Shown one piece after another: positions 17,452-27,708 of a stretch of 57,415 bases of DNA (positions are counted from its first letter, which is position 1; every line of letters begins with the position of its first letter). This stretch comes from Dethiosulfovibrio faecalis (GTDB lineage: Bacteria; Synergistota; Synergistia; Synergistales; Dethiosulfovibrionaceae), in assembly GCF_021568795.1 (NCBI RefSeq), contig NZ_JAKGUE010000005.1:79089-136503 (forward strand), in the 5' to 3' direction. The notes beneath the pieces were generated by a model, which made no database searches, was not told the origin of the DNA, and worked only from the letters and a program-made list of their open reading frames with translations. The position numbers and the translations under genes are program-made.

Positions 17452-18450
17452 TTAGTTGAACTGCGGGAAAAGTTTCGAGAACTCCGCCAGGACATCGGCC
17501 CTGGAGGTCCCCCATTTGACGTGATCGTACGGAATCAGGTTCAGGTCCTTCAATCTCGGGACACCTTCCAGAGGCTCCACGTCCGTCGTGGGAACTCTGG
17601 GATTCGCTCTCATGAGAACCTTCTGTCCCTCCGGCGACAGGGCCCAATCGACGAATTTCTCGGCTCCCTCCATGTTCTTGGCTCCCTTGACTATCGCAAC
17701 CGGAGAAGGCCATGCCAACACACCGTCTTTAGGGAAAACCGTCTTTACCGGGGCATCCGGGTTGTTCATCTTTATGCTGTGAGGATCGGGGACTATCCCT
17801 ACGGCAAACTCGCCCTGAACGGCCTTGGTGCCAGGCGTACCGCCGCTCTTCTCGAGAAACGGAATGTTCCCGTACAGCCTCTCGAGATAACTCCACCCCT
17901 TCTCTTCGCCGAACATCTGCAACACACCGGAAACGGTGGTATAGGCGGTACCGGACGTCTTCGGATTGGAGGCCAGGACCTCGTCCTTAAAGGAGGAATC
18001 CGCTATGGCCTCCCACGAATCCGGAATCGGCAATCCCACGGACTCCGCCCTCTCAGTGTTGACCAGCAATCCGACGACCACGAGGGAAACTCCGGTCCAA
18101 TAGCCTTCGCCGTCCCTGAAGGCATCGGCCACCCTCTTGGCGTTCGGCGAATCGTAGGGGACTATCAGTCCGTCGGCCTTGGCCTGTATAAAGGCATCCG
18201 AACCGCCTCCGAACCATACATCCGTCCTAGGATTGGAACGCTCGGCCTTGAGCCTGGTCAAGACCTCTCCCGAGGACATCGGCAGAAATTCGACCTTTAT
18301 GCCGGTCGCCTTTTCGAACTCGGAGGCTATAAGCTCAGGATGGCTGTAAGCCACGTACATCCTCAAGGTTCCCTCGTCGGCGAAAACCGTACCGACTGCC
18401 AGGACCAAGACCACGATAGACGAAAAAAACACGGCGCTTATTCTCTTCAA
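17452..18450 (-). CDS. Fe3+/AEP-type ABC substrate-binding protein
   Basis: A 332-residue exported binding protein of the FbpA/FutA/PhnS class (SBP type 2). The start is a TTG at 18450 with GGAGGG 7 bases upstream; a signal peptide follows, ending VFA. Family features: YVAYSHPELIASEFEKATGI near the mature N-terminus, TDVWFGGGSDAF, and FVDWALSPEGQ near the C-terminus. It is the first gene of a three-gene importer next to the nitrogenase-like operon's own importer. Iron is the most common ligand of such systems but phosphonate is possible. Confidence 0.88.
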   Translation of the reverse strand: MKRISAVFFSSIVVLVLAVGTVFADEGTLRMYVAYSHPELIASEFEKATGIKVEFLPMSSGEVLTRLKAERSNPRTDVWFGGGSDAFIQAKADGLIVPYDSPNAKRVADAFRDGEGYWTGVSLVVVGLLVNTERAESVGLPIPDSWEAIADSSFKDEVLASNPKTSGTAYTTVSGVLQMFGEEKGWSYLERLYGNIPFLEKSGGTPGTKAVQGEFAVGIVPDPHSIKMNNPDAPVKTVFPKDGVLAWPSPVAIVKGAKNMEGAEKFVDWALSPEGQKVLMRANPRVPTTDVEPLEGVPRLKDLNLIPYDHVKWGTSRADVLAEFSKLFPQFN

Positions 18451-18566
18451 AACAAAACCCTCCAAATTTAAGTATTTGTTATAAACCCTATGAAAAATAC
18501 AACGGGTTACGGGAAATTATATTCGTACACCGGCGAAATCACAACCGGCACGGGGCAGTACGACGC

Positions 18567-18597
18567 AAAAAAAGGAGAACCCCGTACGGGGCCCTCC
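18567..18597 (-). terminator. Terminator after addA
   Basis: On the minus strand GGAGGG-CCCCGTACGGGG-TTCTCC forms a strong hairpin followed by TTTTTTT. It is placed to end the addB-addA transcript. Confidence 0.82.
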
Positions 18598-18625
18598 ATG
18601 AATTAACGATATACATCGGACGTCG

Positions 18626-21600
18626 CTATCCTCTAGACAAACGGTCCACACCGCGGCAGCGCCGGAAAAACGGACAGCTTTCGCAGCGCTCCTCTCTCTT
18701 CGGCCAGGGACCGGCAGCCGCGTCCAGCGAATCCTTACGGATCTCCTCGGCCAGACATTCCCAGTCGTCGAAGGGGCTCAGGAAAACTTTCTCCGATCGT
18801 CCCCCTTCCCTGAGACGCCACAGGGCCAGGTCGACGGACGAAGCGTCCATACCGAGGGTCACGGCCAAGCCGTAGAATCTAAGCTGGTCCTCGTATAGCC
18901 CTTCGGGAGCCCCTCCCTCCAGGGTTATCTTGTAATCCCGAATCGAATAGGCTCCGTCGCCTCCGGGCCACATAACGTCCACAGCCCCTACCAACAGGGG
19001 GCCGTTCCTCAAGGGAACCCTGAACGGAGCCTCTCTCATGAGAACTCCCGAATCCCTCAGAGGGCGAAGCTTTCGCCCCTCCTCGGAGGAGATCAGGTCG
19101 ACGAGCCACCCTCTCAGCCTCTCCTTGGTCTCCAGATCGCCCCATATGGGTCTAAGATCTCCTGGGAGCGAGGATCTTTCCGAGGAAAGCAGTTTTTCCA
19201 GCCCCTCGACGGAGAAGTCCCACCGGGCCAGGATCCAATGGGCGAGGCTTCCCATGTCCGGACCGCCTCCCGTCTCGCCGTCGGGCTGTTCCCAGGTCAG
19301 GTCCAGGCCCTGACGAAAACGGAGCCTCCAACCGTAGGGACAATGACGGTAAAGGGCCCAGGAGGTGGCGCTGATTCTCTCCAGTCCTCCGGACGATCCG
19401 GATATGGTCACTATCGGACCTCTCTCGGGCAGAGACCTCTCGACCGACCTTTCCGGGGGATCTCCCTCCGCATCGGACGCCTTATCGACCTCTCCGGAGC
19501 GGATCGCCATGTCGAACCAGGAGTCCTCCGGGGGATCCCACGAACCGCTCAACACCAGACAATCTCTGGCCCTGGTGCAGGCCACGTAAAAGAGCCTCTC
19601 GCTCTCCTCTTTCTCGGCTGTCTCCTCCAACAGTCTGTGGACCTTTCTGCTGATAGGGTCTCCGTCACCGCCGTCGTCCCTGGAAAGAGCGGCTCCCAGA
19701 TAGGCGGAGGGCATGAGCGACGACGGAAAACCCTTTCCGTTGGAGTCGCAACCGGCGACTACCACCACGGGAAACTCCAACCCCTTCGAGGCGTGGACAG
19801 TCATCACCCTGACGACGTCCTCATCCGGCCCGACCGCCCCGGCCTCCTCTTCCTTGGCCCTCTTCCTCAGGGCCTCCCCCAGCCACGAGGCGGCGCCGGA
19901 AAGTCCGTTGCCCAGGGTAGACTCGTATTCCCGAAGGAGGTCCACCGTTCTCCTCAGATTCGCCGCCACTCCCCGCCTCTTCCACTCGGCGAAACGGTCG
20001 AGAACGGCTCCGTCGGCGACCAGTTCCTCCATGACACGGGAGGCCCCCTGGACCAGCCCTATCTCCCTCCATCTCTCGAGCCGGGTGAAGATCTCCGGAT
20101 ACCGACCCTTCAGTTCCTCCGACAGGTCCTTTCCGGCGGACCGGTCGAGCAACCGCGATCCGTCCGCCAGAGAGAGACCGGAAAAGGGAGAACAGATGTA
20201 TCCCGCCAAGGAGAGATGGTCCTCTCGGTCGAATAGACACCGCAGCAGGGCGACGCAATCCTGCACCTCGGTCCTGGCGTAATAGCCGGTGTTCTTCTCA
20301 AAGTGGAGGGGGATGCCCCAGAGATCTCCCAGCACCCTCTGGATCGATGGGAAGAGAGTCCTGGAGGGAACCAGTATGGCTATATCCCTCCACCTCATTG
20401 TCCTCGCCGACGATTCCGCCTTGTCCCAGATCGTTTCCTCCCCTACCATGCCGGTCAGTTTGGCCGCCAGAAGGGATGCGGAACGATCCCGTCTGTCCTC
20501 GGCGGATAGACTTTCGTCCTCTCCCGCTTCCAGTACTATGTTTTCCCAGGGAACGACCGATACGTCTTGTCTGGCCCCGTGCCAGGGTTGATCCACCGGC
20601 GGTCTGAGCGATTCGTAACGGTGATGCAGAGCGGCTCCCAGGCCGTCTCTCCATATGTGGCCGAACAGGCGGTTCACTCGGTCGAGAAGGACATCCCTGG
20701 TCCTGAAGCTGACGTCGAGGGATACGTAACGCCCCCCATTCCGGGCTTTCGATATATAGCTCCCGAAGAGGGACAGGTCGGCGTGACGAAACCGATAGAT
20801 GGACTGTTTCAGGTCCCCCACCAGAAAGAGCCTTGCGTCCCCGTCCGATACCACCGAACGGATGAGCCTGTCCTGAAGACCGTTGGTGTCCTGAAACTCG
20901 TCCACCAGGACCTCTTTGAACCGCCCGGCGTATTCCCTGTTTCTCTCCAGGGCTCGACCGGCGTGGAGGAGCATGTCGTCGAAGGCTATGAGCCCTCTTC
21001 CGCTCTTTCTGCTTTCCCAACAGAACCAGCACAGGGCGACGAGTCTCAACAGCCCTCTGGTAAGGTCCAGCTCTCTCTGACTCCAGCCCTCCTCCGCCAG
21101 ACTCCAGATGAAGGATCGGTTCAATATGCTCTCTCGATGGTCCTTGACCTTCTCCTCCGGCAGGAGCGACGCTATGGAGTCGGCCAGCTTTCCCCGTGCT
21201 CCCTTTATCGCCTCACAGAGGTCCTTAAGAAAGGCTATATAGCGGTCCTCCTCGACCTCCTCGCACCACCGGTCCCTCAATGCGGCCAGACGAATTCCCA
21301 GCTTCGTGTCGCCCAGGGCCAGATCGGACAGTATCCCCCTCGGGCCGCACCACATCCGGTGGATCGACCGCCATTCCTCAACCGAGGCCGCGATCAAGGG
21401 GGCGATCACCGCCTCGTGACGTTCGTCGAGATCCTCCGCCCAGGAGAGCAGGTCTTCCGGACGGTCCCCTCTGCTGGAGGATATGTCCATAAGACCTTTT
21501 GCGAAATGGACCACGCCGGAGGGCCCGTAGTTTTCAAGAAGCTCCAGTGTCATGGGATGCTCCATCAGGGCCATGCCGAAATCCCTGACCTCGCCGGAGA

Positions 21601-22108
21601 GATTGCGGCCCACCCAGTGACGGTCCAGCCTGTCCAGACAGTCGGTCATCTGAGCCCAGAACAGGTCCTCCTCCGGAGCGGAGACCACCCGGCTGGCCGG
21701 ATCCAGATCCAGAGAGAGCCCCGACTCCCTTATGACCCTGGAGGAAAAGGAATGTATGGTCGATATGTAGGAATCCTCCAGGCTTTCCAGTCCCTCCCTT
21801 AGAGCGGCGGAAACGGTCGGAAGTCCCTTCGTTTTGGGAAGAAGCCCCTCCATCAGGAGTCGGATCCTCTCGGCCATCTCGGTGGCGGCCTTGTCGGTGA
21901 AGGTGAGGGTTAGGATCTCCCCCGCCCTGGCCCTTCCGGTGGCCACGGCCCAAACGAAGCGCCAGGCCAAGGTCCAGGTCTTGCCGGTGCCGGCTCCGGC
22001 ACTCACCACCACCAGAGACTCCTCTGCCGTAATGGCCTCCTTCTGTGCCGGGAGGGTCGCAGAGGTCACCATATCGGTCAGAGAGGTTATCTCCCTATCG
22101 ATCGTCAT
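18626..22108 (-). CDS. addA: AddA-like UvrD/Rep helicase-nuclease
   Basis: A 1160-residue helicase-nuclease subunit that processes double-strand breaks for recombination. Walker A SAGAGTGKT (36-44), helicase motifs FTDKAATEMAERI, VLVDEFQDTN, LVGDLKQSIYRFR and VMTVHASKGLEFPVVV are present, followed by a RecB-like nuclease domain with GAVDVMW and the catalytic DYK. Unlike Bacillus AddA, the nuclease domain also has a cysteine in RHCPYGWR and a C-terminal C-x2-C-x5-C (CESCPFFRRC), the arrangement that holds a 4Fe-4S cluster in AddB. The start ATG at 22108 lies within the end of addB (14-base overlap). Confidence 0.9.
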   Translation of the reverse strand: MTIDREITSLTDMVTSATLPAQKEAITAEESLVVVSAGAGTGKTWTLAWRFVWAVATGRARAGEILTLTFTDKAATEMAERIRLLMEGLLPKTKGLPTVSAALREGLESLEDSYISTIHSFSSRVIRESGLSLDLDPASRVVSAPEEDLFWAQMTDCLDRLDRHWVGRNLSGEVRDFGMALMEHPMTLELLENYGPSGVVHFAKGLMDISSSRGDRPEDLLSWAEDLDERHEAVIAPLIAASVEEWRSIHRMWCGPRGILSDLALGDTKLGIRLAALRDRWCEEVEEDRYIAFLKDLCEAIKGARGKLADSIASLLPEEKVKDHRESILNRSFIWSLAEEGWSQRELDLTRGLLRLVALCWFCWESRKSGRGLIAFDDMLLHAGRALERNREYAGRFKEVLVDEFQDTNGLQDRLIRSVVSDGDARLFLVGDLKQSIYRFRHADLSLFGSYISKARNGGRYVSLDVSFRTRDVLLDRVNRLFGHIWRDGLGAALHHRYESLRPPVDQPWHGARQDVSVVPWENIVLEAGEDESLSAEDRRDRSASLLAAKLTGMVGEETIWDKAESSARTMRWRDIAILVPSRTLFPSIQRVLGDLWGIPLHFEKNTGYYARTEVQDCVALLRCLFDREDHLSLAGYICSPFSGLSLADGSRLLDRSAGKDLSEELKGRYPEIFTRLERWREIGLVQGASRVMEELVADGAVLDRFAEWKRRGVAANLRRTVDLLREYESTLGNGLSGAASWLGEALRKRAKEEEAGAVGPDEDVVRVMTVHASKGLEFPVVVVAGCDSNGKGFPSSLMPSAYLGAALSRDDGGDGDPISRKVHRLLEETAEKEESERLFYVACTRARDCLVLSGSWDPPEDSWFDMAIRSGEVDKASDAEGDPPERSVERSLPERGPIVTISGSSGGLERISATSWALYRHCPYGWRLRFRQGLDLTWEQPDGETGGGPDMGSLAHWILARWDFSVEGLEKLLSSERSSLPGDLRPIWGDLETKERLRGWLVDLISSEEGRKLRPLRDSGVLMREAPFRVPLRNGPLLVGAVDVMWPGGDGAYSIRDYKITLEGGAPEGLYEDQLRFYGLAVTLGMDASSVDLALWRLREGGRSEKVFLSPFDDWECLAEEIRKDSLDAAAGPWPKREERCESCPFFRRCRGVDRLSRG

Positions 22109-24971
22109 CTTCGTCGTCCTCCCTTCCGTGGAGCTCGCCTCTGCGACAGAGGCCGCTGTAGGGACAGTTTCTACAGGCCTGGTCGTTATCGTAGTTCGGA
22201 GGGAAAAGCCCGGAGTTGGCGGCGAATGCGGCTCCCTCCATGACATCCGAGGCGTCTTTCAACCGGGTGTCCAGGGCGACCCTGCTCCTGGGAGAGATCC
22301 CCAGAAACTCCCGAAGGTCCTCGTCGGCGGCTCCTACGACCTTCTGATCCCTCTGACAGATAAAGCCGTATCCCCCCACTCGGGACATCTCGAAGGGCAG
22401 GCTGTCCGAGAGCTCGAGAGACCTGGCGTAGCAGGCCAGCTGAAGAGAGCGACCGTATTTCGAGGAGCCGCCGGATTTGTAGTCCCATATCAGCACGGTT
22501 CCGTCGTTCAACAGGTCTATTCTGTCCGCTATGCCCGTAAAGGGAACCCCGTCGACATCGAGGACCGGAAGCTCCCACTCGAGAAATGACGTGGTCCTCC
22601 TGTCTCTGAGTCCCGTATTCTCGAGTTCGCTCAGATAATCGGCTGTTTTCAGGATGTCCTTCAAAAGGACGTCGCCCCTCCGTTTGAGATCCGGAGAGTA
22701 GAGCAACCCTCTGTAGACCTCCTCGAGGACGGAGGGCCAGATATCGCAGGCCAGAGAGGCCAGATCCGCGTCTCTATCGGCTTCGTAGGCCTTCCAGACG
22801 TCCCGCCATAGCCTGTGGGCCGCCGTTCCCGCCAGCCGTCCGTCGTATCCCGGCCTTTCCGGCGGCTCGAGTCCCAGTATCTGGGAGCATCTGAACATGA
22901 AGGGACAGGCAGCGAAGGAGTCTATCGAGCTGAGCCTTATGGAGCGGATCTCCGCCGTGACCGGATCCGAGGGCAGCCGACGGTCCGGCCTGGCCGTCAC
23001 GATCCCCCTGGGCGGCTCCTGGACCTCGGAGGGCAGTAACGCCGGTTCCTCCCAGCGGGGAAGGACGTTCCCCACCGAACGGACCTCCCTCCCCAGTTCG
23101 TCTATCCAACGATCTCTCAAGGCGCCGCCGATGAAGGGGCTCTCCGGCAGTGGGCGCCCCGCCCCGTCCAGAGACGGAGAAGACAGTATCACCAGGTCGT
23201 CGCCGCAGGCCAGGATCCTCCTGAAAAGGACCTCCCTCTGAGCCCTTTTCTCCGATATGAGAGGCAGATGGGTCCTGTCCAGCCTGCTGCCCCTGAGATC
23301 CATATCGTGAAGAAGTTCCTTGTGGCAATCGCCGAGAAGGGGCGACTCAGCCATGGGTCCGGGCCAGTTCTTCGCTGTAACCCCGCAGAAGGCCCAGATA
23401 CGATGATGGGCCAACACCGGAGGAGTTCCTCCGTAAAGGGTCATGGTTCCGCTTCGGGAGGCTCCGGGCCAGACGACTGCGCTCTCTGCCCAGACGGAGA
23501 GGAACGCTATTCCGTCGCCGCCTTTCAAGACCGCCTTCCCCGGATCGCCCAGGTCGGCCTGGAGCTCGGCGATTCGGTCGAGCTTTCGATCCAATTCCTG
23601 GACCGCCGATCCGAGCTCCAGGACGACCTCGTCCAGTTCGGGACGATCCTCCAGCCGTGAGGACAGCACTTCCCGCCAATCCGGAGAGGAGGTCGCCAGT
23701 CGTTTCATCGCAAGAAGAAACTCCTCGGCGGTGCCGCCTTTACCGACGGCCTCGGCGAAGGCGACCACCCTCTCCAGAGGTTCAGCCAGACTCTTCTCCG
23801 AGGAGGCCAGATCCCGCCACCCCTTGAGACCTCTGGGAGAGGCCATAACAAGCCTCCGCTCCGAAAGACCGTGGCAAAACCAGGGCAGACAGAGAAGCTC
23901 CGCCGTAGGTTCGGGCTGCCATCCGTCCCTGTAGCAGTCCCAGGCCCTCCTGACAGTGTCCCACAGGATCGTCTCCGCCACGGTGCGGCCCTCGGACCTC
24001 CTGAACGGAACGGAGTAGCGCCTCAACACCTCCGAGGCCAGAGAGGTCGACCGAGAGTCTACTGTCATCCCGACCTCCCCCCAACCGGGGAATTTTCCCG
24101 TATCCACCAGAGGGCCTTCGCAGGAGCTCCAGAGGGCCAGGTCCCTGACCACTGTCTCCATCTCGCCTCTGGCCGCCCCTCCCGATATGACGAAACATCC
24201 CGCTTGGGAAGGTTTCGATCTTAAGACGTCCGCTCCCTCCAGCTGTGAAGGGGCTCCGTACTCTCCGTCCAGCCCCGCCTCGGGGGACAGCAACGTGACG
24301 TCCGCCCCATTTCTCACCATGGCCCGTACCATGCCGAGCTGAGAGTGGGTAAAACTGTAGAAGCCCACCAGGACGATCCTCCATCGCCTAAGCCATTTTG
24401 CCGCCTCCGGATTTTCTTCGATAAGGGAGGCCATCTCGGTGGAGACCGCGGCGCTGTCCATAAGGCCTCTGGATCTCAACAGCTCCAGGTAACGACGGTA
24501 GAGGTTCGCCAGCAGCCAGGACGGCTCTTCAGGATGATCCTCTCCGTCGGGGTATAGAGCCTCCGACAGGGCCTCCGGAGGGACCTCCTCCCTTATAAGC
24601 TCCCTGACCGTCTGCCCCAGGGTCTGGACGAAACTCGATTGTCCCGTGCCGGGAGGCATGGAATCGCCCCATTTAGTCAGGCTTTCCCGAACCAGATGGT
24701 GAAGGGCCAGCCAGTGGTCGGGCGGATCGATCTGCACCATAGGTGCCGATCCCGCGGCGGAGCAGGCCTCTCGATATAGGTCGTCCCAGCGCCAGATTCG
24801 GAAGGCTTCCCTGCCGAAGGCCCCTTCCTCGAGCAGGATATCCTTGAGCCACTCCCGATCCGACGATCCCGGGACGAGGTAGACCACCGGGTTGCCCGGT
24901 TCCCTCGAAATCCTCGACAGGATCGGTTTCATCGATCCGACTTTTCTGTATTCGTATATCCTCAAAGCCAT
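22095..24971 (-). CDS. addB: AddB-like helicase/nuclease subunit
   Basis: A 958-residue partner of AddA. The start ATG at 24971 has GGAGG seven bases upstream. The C-terminal PD-(D/E)XK nuclease has FTGIADRID and WDYKSGG, and four cysteines placed like an iron-sulfur staple: ACPFMFR plus C-x2-C-x5-C in CRNCPYSGLC. The N-terminus, VVYLVPGSSDREW, has no GxGKT, so the ATP site seems lost, unlike Bacillus AddB, which retains a Walker A. It is thus probably a structural and nuclease subunit. The gene overlaps addA and is the first of the operon. Confidence 0.86.
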   Translation of the reverse strand: MALRIYEYRKVGSMKPILSRISREPGNPVVYLVPGSSDREWLKDILLEEGAFGREAFRIWRWDDLYREACSAAGSAPMVQIDPPDHWLALHHLVRESLTKWGDSMPPGTGQSSFVQTLGQTVRELIREEVPPEALSEALYPDGEDHPEEPSWLLANLYRRYLELLRSRGLMDSAAVSTEMASLIEENPEAAKWLRRWRIVLVGFYSFTHSQLGMVRAMVRNGADVTLLSPEAGLDGEYGAPSQLEGADVLRSKPSQAGCFVISGGAARGEMETVVRDLALWSSCEGPLVDTGKFPGWGEVGMTVDSRSTSLASEVLRRYSVPFRRSEGRTVAETILWDTVRRAWDCYRDGWQPEPTAELLCLPWFCHGLSERRLVMASPRGLKGWRDLASSEKSLAEPLERVVAFAEAVGKGGTAEEFLLAMKRLATSSPDWREVLSSRLEDRPELDEVVLELGSAVQELDRKLDRIAELQADLGDPGKAVLKGGDGIAFLSVWAESAVVWPGASRSGTMTLYGGTPPVLAHHRIWAFCGVTAKNWPGPMAESPLLGDCHKELLHDMDLRGSRLDRTHLPLISEKRAQREVLFRRILACGDDLVILSSPSLDGAGRPLPESPFIGGALRDRWIDELGREVRSVGNVLPRWEEPALLPSEVQEPPRGIVTARPDRRLPSDPVTAEIRSIRLSSIDSFAACPFMFRCSQILGLEPPERPGYDGRLAGTAAHRLWRDVWKAYEADRDADLASLACDIWPSVLEEVYRGLLYSPDLKRRGDVLLKDILKTADYLSELENTGLRDRRTTSFLEWELPVLDVDGVPFTGIADRIDLLNDGTVLIWDYKSGGSSKYGRSLQLACYARSLELSDSLPFEMSRVGGYGFICQRDQKVVGAADEDLREFLGISPRSRVALDTRLKDASDVMEGAAFAANSGLFPPNYDNDQACRNCPYSGLCRRGELHGREDDEDDDR

Positions 24972-25169
24972 AAAAATCCTCCGATGCAGGCAAATTAAAG
25001 AGGGAGGCCATCCCGCCTCCCCTGACTCCACCTATCGTCAGGTCATCACCAACCCAGCGACCGACTTCATTTTTATAGTATCTACCAGTAGAACGGAAAC
25101 TTCAAGTTTCATATCGATCTAACTGATGTTACAATGGTGAAAATCTACGTAATCGAAGGAGGACTTGAA

Positions 25170-25727
25170 ATGGGAACATCGGCGATCATATTATCGGCGA
25201 TTGCGGCAGTCGGGGCTCTTTGGGCCGTCACGGCCTACAACGGTCTCGTCAAGAAGAGGACCATGGTCGAGGAGGCCTGGAGCGGGATATCGGTCCAGCT
25301 AAAACGCAGACACGACTTGATACCCAACCTCATGAACACGGTAAAGGGATACGCATCCCACGAGAAAGAGGTGTTCGAAAAGGTATCCGAGGCCAGATCG
25401 GCTTCCATGTCGGCCGGATCGGTAGGCGACTCCGCAAAGGCCGAATCCATACTGACCGGAGCTCTGAGAAGCCTCTTCGCCGTGGCCGAGGCCTACCCCG
25501 ACCTGAAGGCCAACGAGAACTTCGTCCAGCTTCAGGGACAGCTTTCCTCCCTGGAGGACGAGATCCAGATGGCGAGACGTTACTACAACGGCTCTGCCAG
25601 AAACCTGAACATCGCGGTACAGACCTTCCCCACCAACCTGATCGCGTCGACGTTCGGATTCAAGAAGGCCGAGTTCTTCGAGCTGGAGGACCGCTCCGAG
25701 GGAGAGGTTCCTCTGGTGTCCTTTTAG
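25170..25727 (+). CDS. lemA: LemA family protein
   Basis: A 185-residue LemA protein with an N-terminal transmembrane helix (about 3-22) and the conserved helical core: KKRTMVEEAWSGISVQLKRR, DLIPNLMNTVKGYASHE, and YYNGSARNLN near the end. The ATG at 25170 has GGAGG about 6 bases upstream. It is four bases from the next gene, a DUF2207 membrane protein; LemA-DUF2207 pairs are common in bacteria, but their function is poorly known. Confidence 0.92.
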   Translation: MGTSAIILSAIAAVGALWAVTAYNGLVKKRTMVEEAWSGISVQLKRRHDLIPNLMNTVKGYASHEKEVFEKVSEARSASMSAGSVGDSAKAESILTGALRSLFAVAEAYPDLKANENFVQLQGQLSSLEDEIQMARRYYNGSARNLNIAVQTFPTNLIASTFGFKKAEFFELEDRSEGEVPLVSF

Positions 25728-25731
25728 CGAC

Positions 25732-27666
25732 ATGAGGTCAAATATAAGGCCGGCGAAAGCGGTCGCCCTTTTTCTTCTGGGGCTGCTCCTCTGCGCTCTG
25801 CCCGTAGAGGCGACGGAGGTCATATCCGACTTCCGAAGCGACGTATCCGTCGAGATAGACGGAACCGTTAAGGTGACGGAGACCATATCGGTCATGGCGG
25901 AAGGCCGGGACATAAAAAGGGGTATATTCAGGGATTTCCCCACCGTCTACGAGAGACCAGAAGGAGAAACCGTGACGGTCCCCTTCGAGGTTAGCGAGGT
26001 GACGAGAGACGGAAGACCCGAGAAGTGGAGCACCGAGGGGCTGTCCAACGGAGTCAGGGTGAGGATAGGAAACCCGGATCACATTCTGTCCAGGGGGGAG
26101 CACCGCTACACCATCTCTTACACCACCGCCCGTCAGATAGGCTTTTACGAGGAATACGACGAGCTATACTGGAACGTCACGGGAAACGGCTGGATGTTCC
26201 CCATCGAAAAGGCATCCTGCACGGTAAACCTCCCGGAAGGAGCCAGGATACTCCAGACCGGAGCCTGGACCGGAATTCAGGGCTCGAAGGACAGACACGC
26301 CGTAATGAAGGCGGAGGGAGGCGAGGCATCCTTCACCATCACCAGACCCTTAGCTCCGGGAGAGGGGCTTACCATAGCTCTGTCCTGGCCTAAGGGAATC
26401 GTAGCTCCTCCCGCAAAAAACGCCTATTTCATGACCGATCACGGTCTGGACCTGGCGTTCGGGGGGACCACCCTGATCGGTCTGATCTACTTCTTCTGGG
26501 CCTGGCTGAAGGTCGGCAAAGACCCTAAGAAGGGCATCATCGTTCCGAGGTTCCTGCCTCCCGAGGGAATGTCTCCCGCAGCGGTGAGGCAGCTGTCCAT
26601 AATGGGTTTCGACGGCAGGTCCTTCTCCTCCGCCATAATATCCCTGGCCGTAAAGGGGTATCTGGTGATATCCGAGGAGGAGGGGTTCTTCAAAAAGTAC
26701 AAGATAACGAAGACCCCTGAAGACAGGCGAAAGGGAGCCCTTCCTCCGGAGGAGAAAAGGCTGTTCGACACCCTACTGGGCAGCAGGGAGAGCATCCTTC
26801 TGAAACAGGAAAATCACGAGACCCTGGGGGCGGCGAAGGAAGCCCTTTCGGACAGCCTTAACGCCGAATACGGAAGGCTCTACGATAACAACCTCGGCTA
26901 CGGAATAATAGGGACGTTGATCATGGCGGCCATCCTGGTTCCGTCGTTCTTCCTGTTCGGAAGAGGAGACGAAGAGATCTTCTTCGGACTGGGCACGACC
27001 GTGGCCACGTTGGTCATGGGCTTCATGGTCATGGGGCTGATCAGGAACCTGCGGAAGACGTGGAGGGAGAACTCCGGTTTCAAGGCATTCTTCAAGATCC
27101 TGATAAAAACGCTGGGATTGCTTCTGACGCTTTTCTTTATGCTGATGACCATATCTCTGGCTTTCTACATACTATCGCCCATATGCGCCATGACCATGCC
27201 GATAATAGCCTTCATACCGGTGTTCTTCATTCCCATACTGAGAGCACCTACCAAAGCGGGCAGAATCCTGATGGACGAGATAGAGGGATTCTCCATGTAC
27301 ATTAAGGTCGCGGAGGAAGATCGCCTCAACCTCCTCAACCCTCCGGAGAAAACCCCCGAGCTGTTCGAGAGATACCTGCCCTACGCCCTGGCTCTGGGAC
27401 TGGAGCAAAAATGGGGAGAGAAGTTCGCATCGGTGCTCTCCTCCGTCGATTCGGGCGACGGCGGATATAACCCGACGTGGTACGTAGGATCCGCCCCTCT
27501 GTATGCGGCAGGCATGGGAGATTTCGCGTCCTCTCTGGGGTCCTCCTTCTCGGACGCGATCTCCTCGGCCTCTACCGCCCCGGGGTCGGATTCCGCCTTT
27601 TCCGGGGGAGGCGGAGGCGGCTCTGCCGGAGGAGGCGGAGGCGGCGGCGGAGGAGGCGGCTGGTAG
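25732..27666 (+). CDS. DUF2207 (YciQ-like) membrane protein with glycine-rich tail
   Basis: A 644-residue protein with a signal peptide (residues 1-24, ending VEA), an extracytoplasmic beta-rich DUF2207 domain (about 25-220), a membrane segment near 240-260, a cytoplasmic stretch, and two more hydrophobic segments in the middle (about 390-435 and 460-505). The C-terminus ends in a low-complexity tail of serine then almost pure glycine closing with GGW, a hallmark of the family. It is the partner of the LemA gene four bases upstream. Role unknown; the family is associated with the cell envelope. Confidence 0.87.
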   Translation: MRSNIRPAKAVALFLLGLLLCALPVEATEVISDFRSDVSVEIDGTVKVTETISVMAEGRDIKRGIFRDFPTVYERPEGETVTVPFEVSEVTRDGRPEKWSTEGLSNGVRVRIGNPDHILSRGEHRYTISYTTARQIGFYEEYDELYWNVTGNGWMFPIEKASCTVNLPEGARILQTGAWTGIQGSKDRHAVMKAEGGEASFTITRPLAPGEGLTIALSWPKGIVAPPAKNAYFMTDHGLDLAFGGTTLIGLIYFFWAWLKVGKDPKKGIIVPRFLPPEGMSPAAVRQLSIMGFDGRSFSSAIISLAVKGYLVISEEEGFFKKYKITKTPEDRRKGALPPEEKRLFDTLLGSRESILLKQENHETLGAAKEALSDSLNAEYGRLYDNNLGYGIIGTLIMAAILVPSFFLFGRGDEEIFFGLGTTVATLVMGFMVMGLIRNLRKTWRENSGFKAFFKILIKTLGLLLTLFFMLMTISLAFYILSPICAMTMPIIAFIPVFFIPILRAPTKAGRILMDEIEGFSMYIKVAEEDRLNLLNPPEKTPELFERYLPYALALGLEQKWGEKFASVLSSVDSGDGGYNPTWYVGSAPLYAAGMGDFASSLGSSFSDAISSASTAPGSDSAFSGGGGGGSAGGGGGGGGGGGW

Positions 27667-27676
27667 ACGAAAGAGA

Positions 27677-27708
27677 GAGTGCGGGGATCACTCCCCGCAC
27701 TCTTCGTT
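27677..27708 (+). terminator. Terminator of the lemA operon
   Basis: GAGTGCGGGG, a six-base loop, then CCCCGCACTC and TTCGTT. A ten-pair perfect stem at the junction of convergent genes; it overlaps the last codons of the sensor kinase gene on the other strand. Confidence 0.65.

Noticed and set aside
18567-18597. Palindrome CCCCGTACGGGG as a regulatory operator
   Set aside because: On the minus strand it is followed by seven T residues directly after addA, which makes it an intrinsic terminator.
27601-27663. Glycine-coding GGC/GGA run as a DNA repeat of its own
   Set aside because: It is in frame and encodes the glycine-rich tail usual for DUF2207 proteins.
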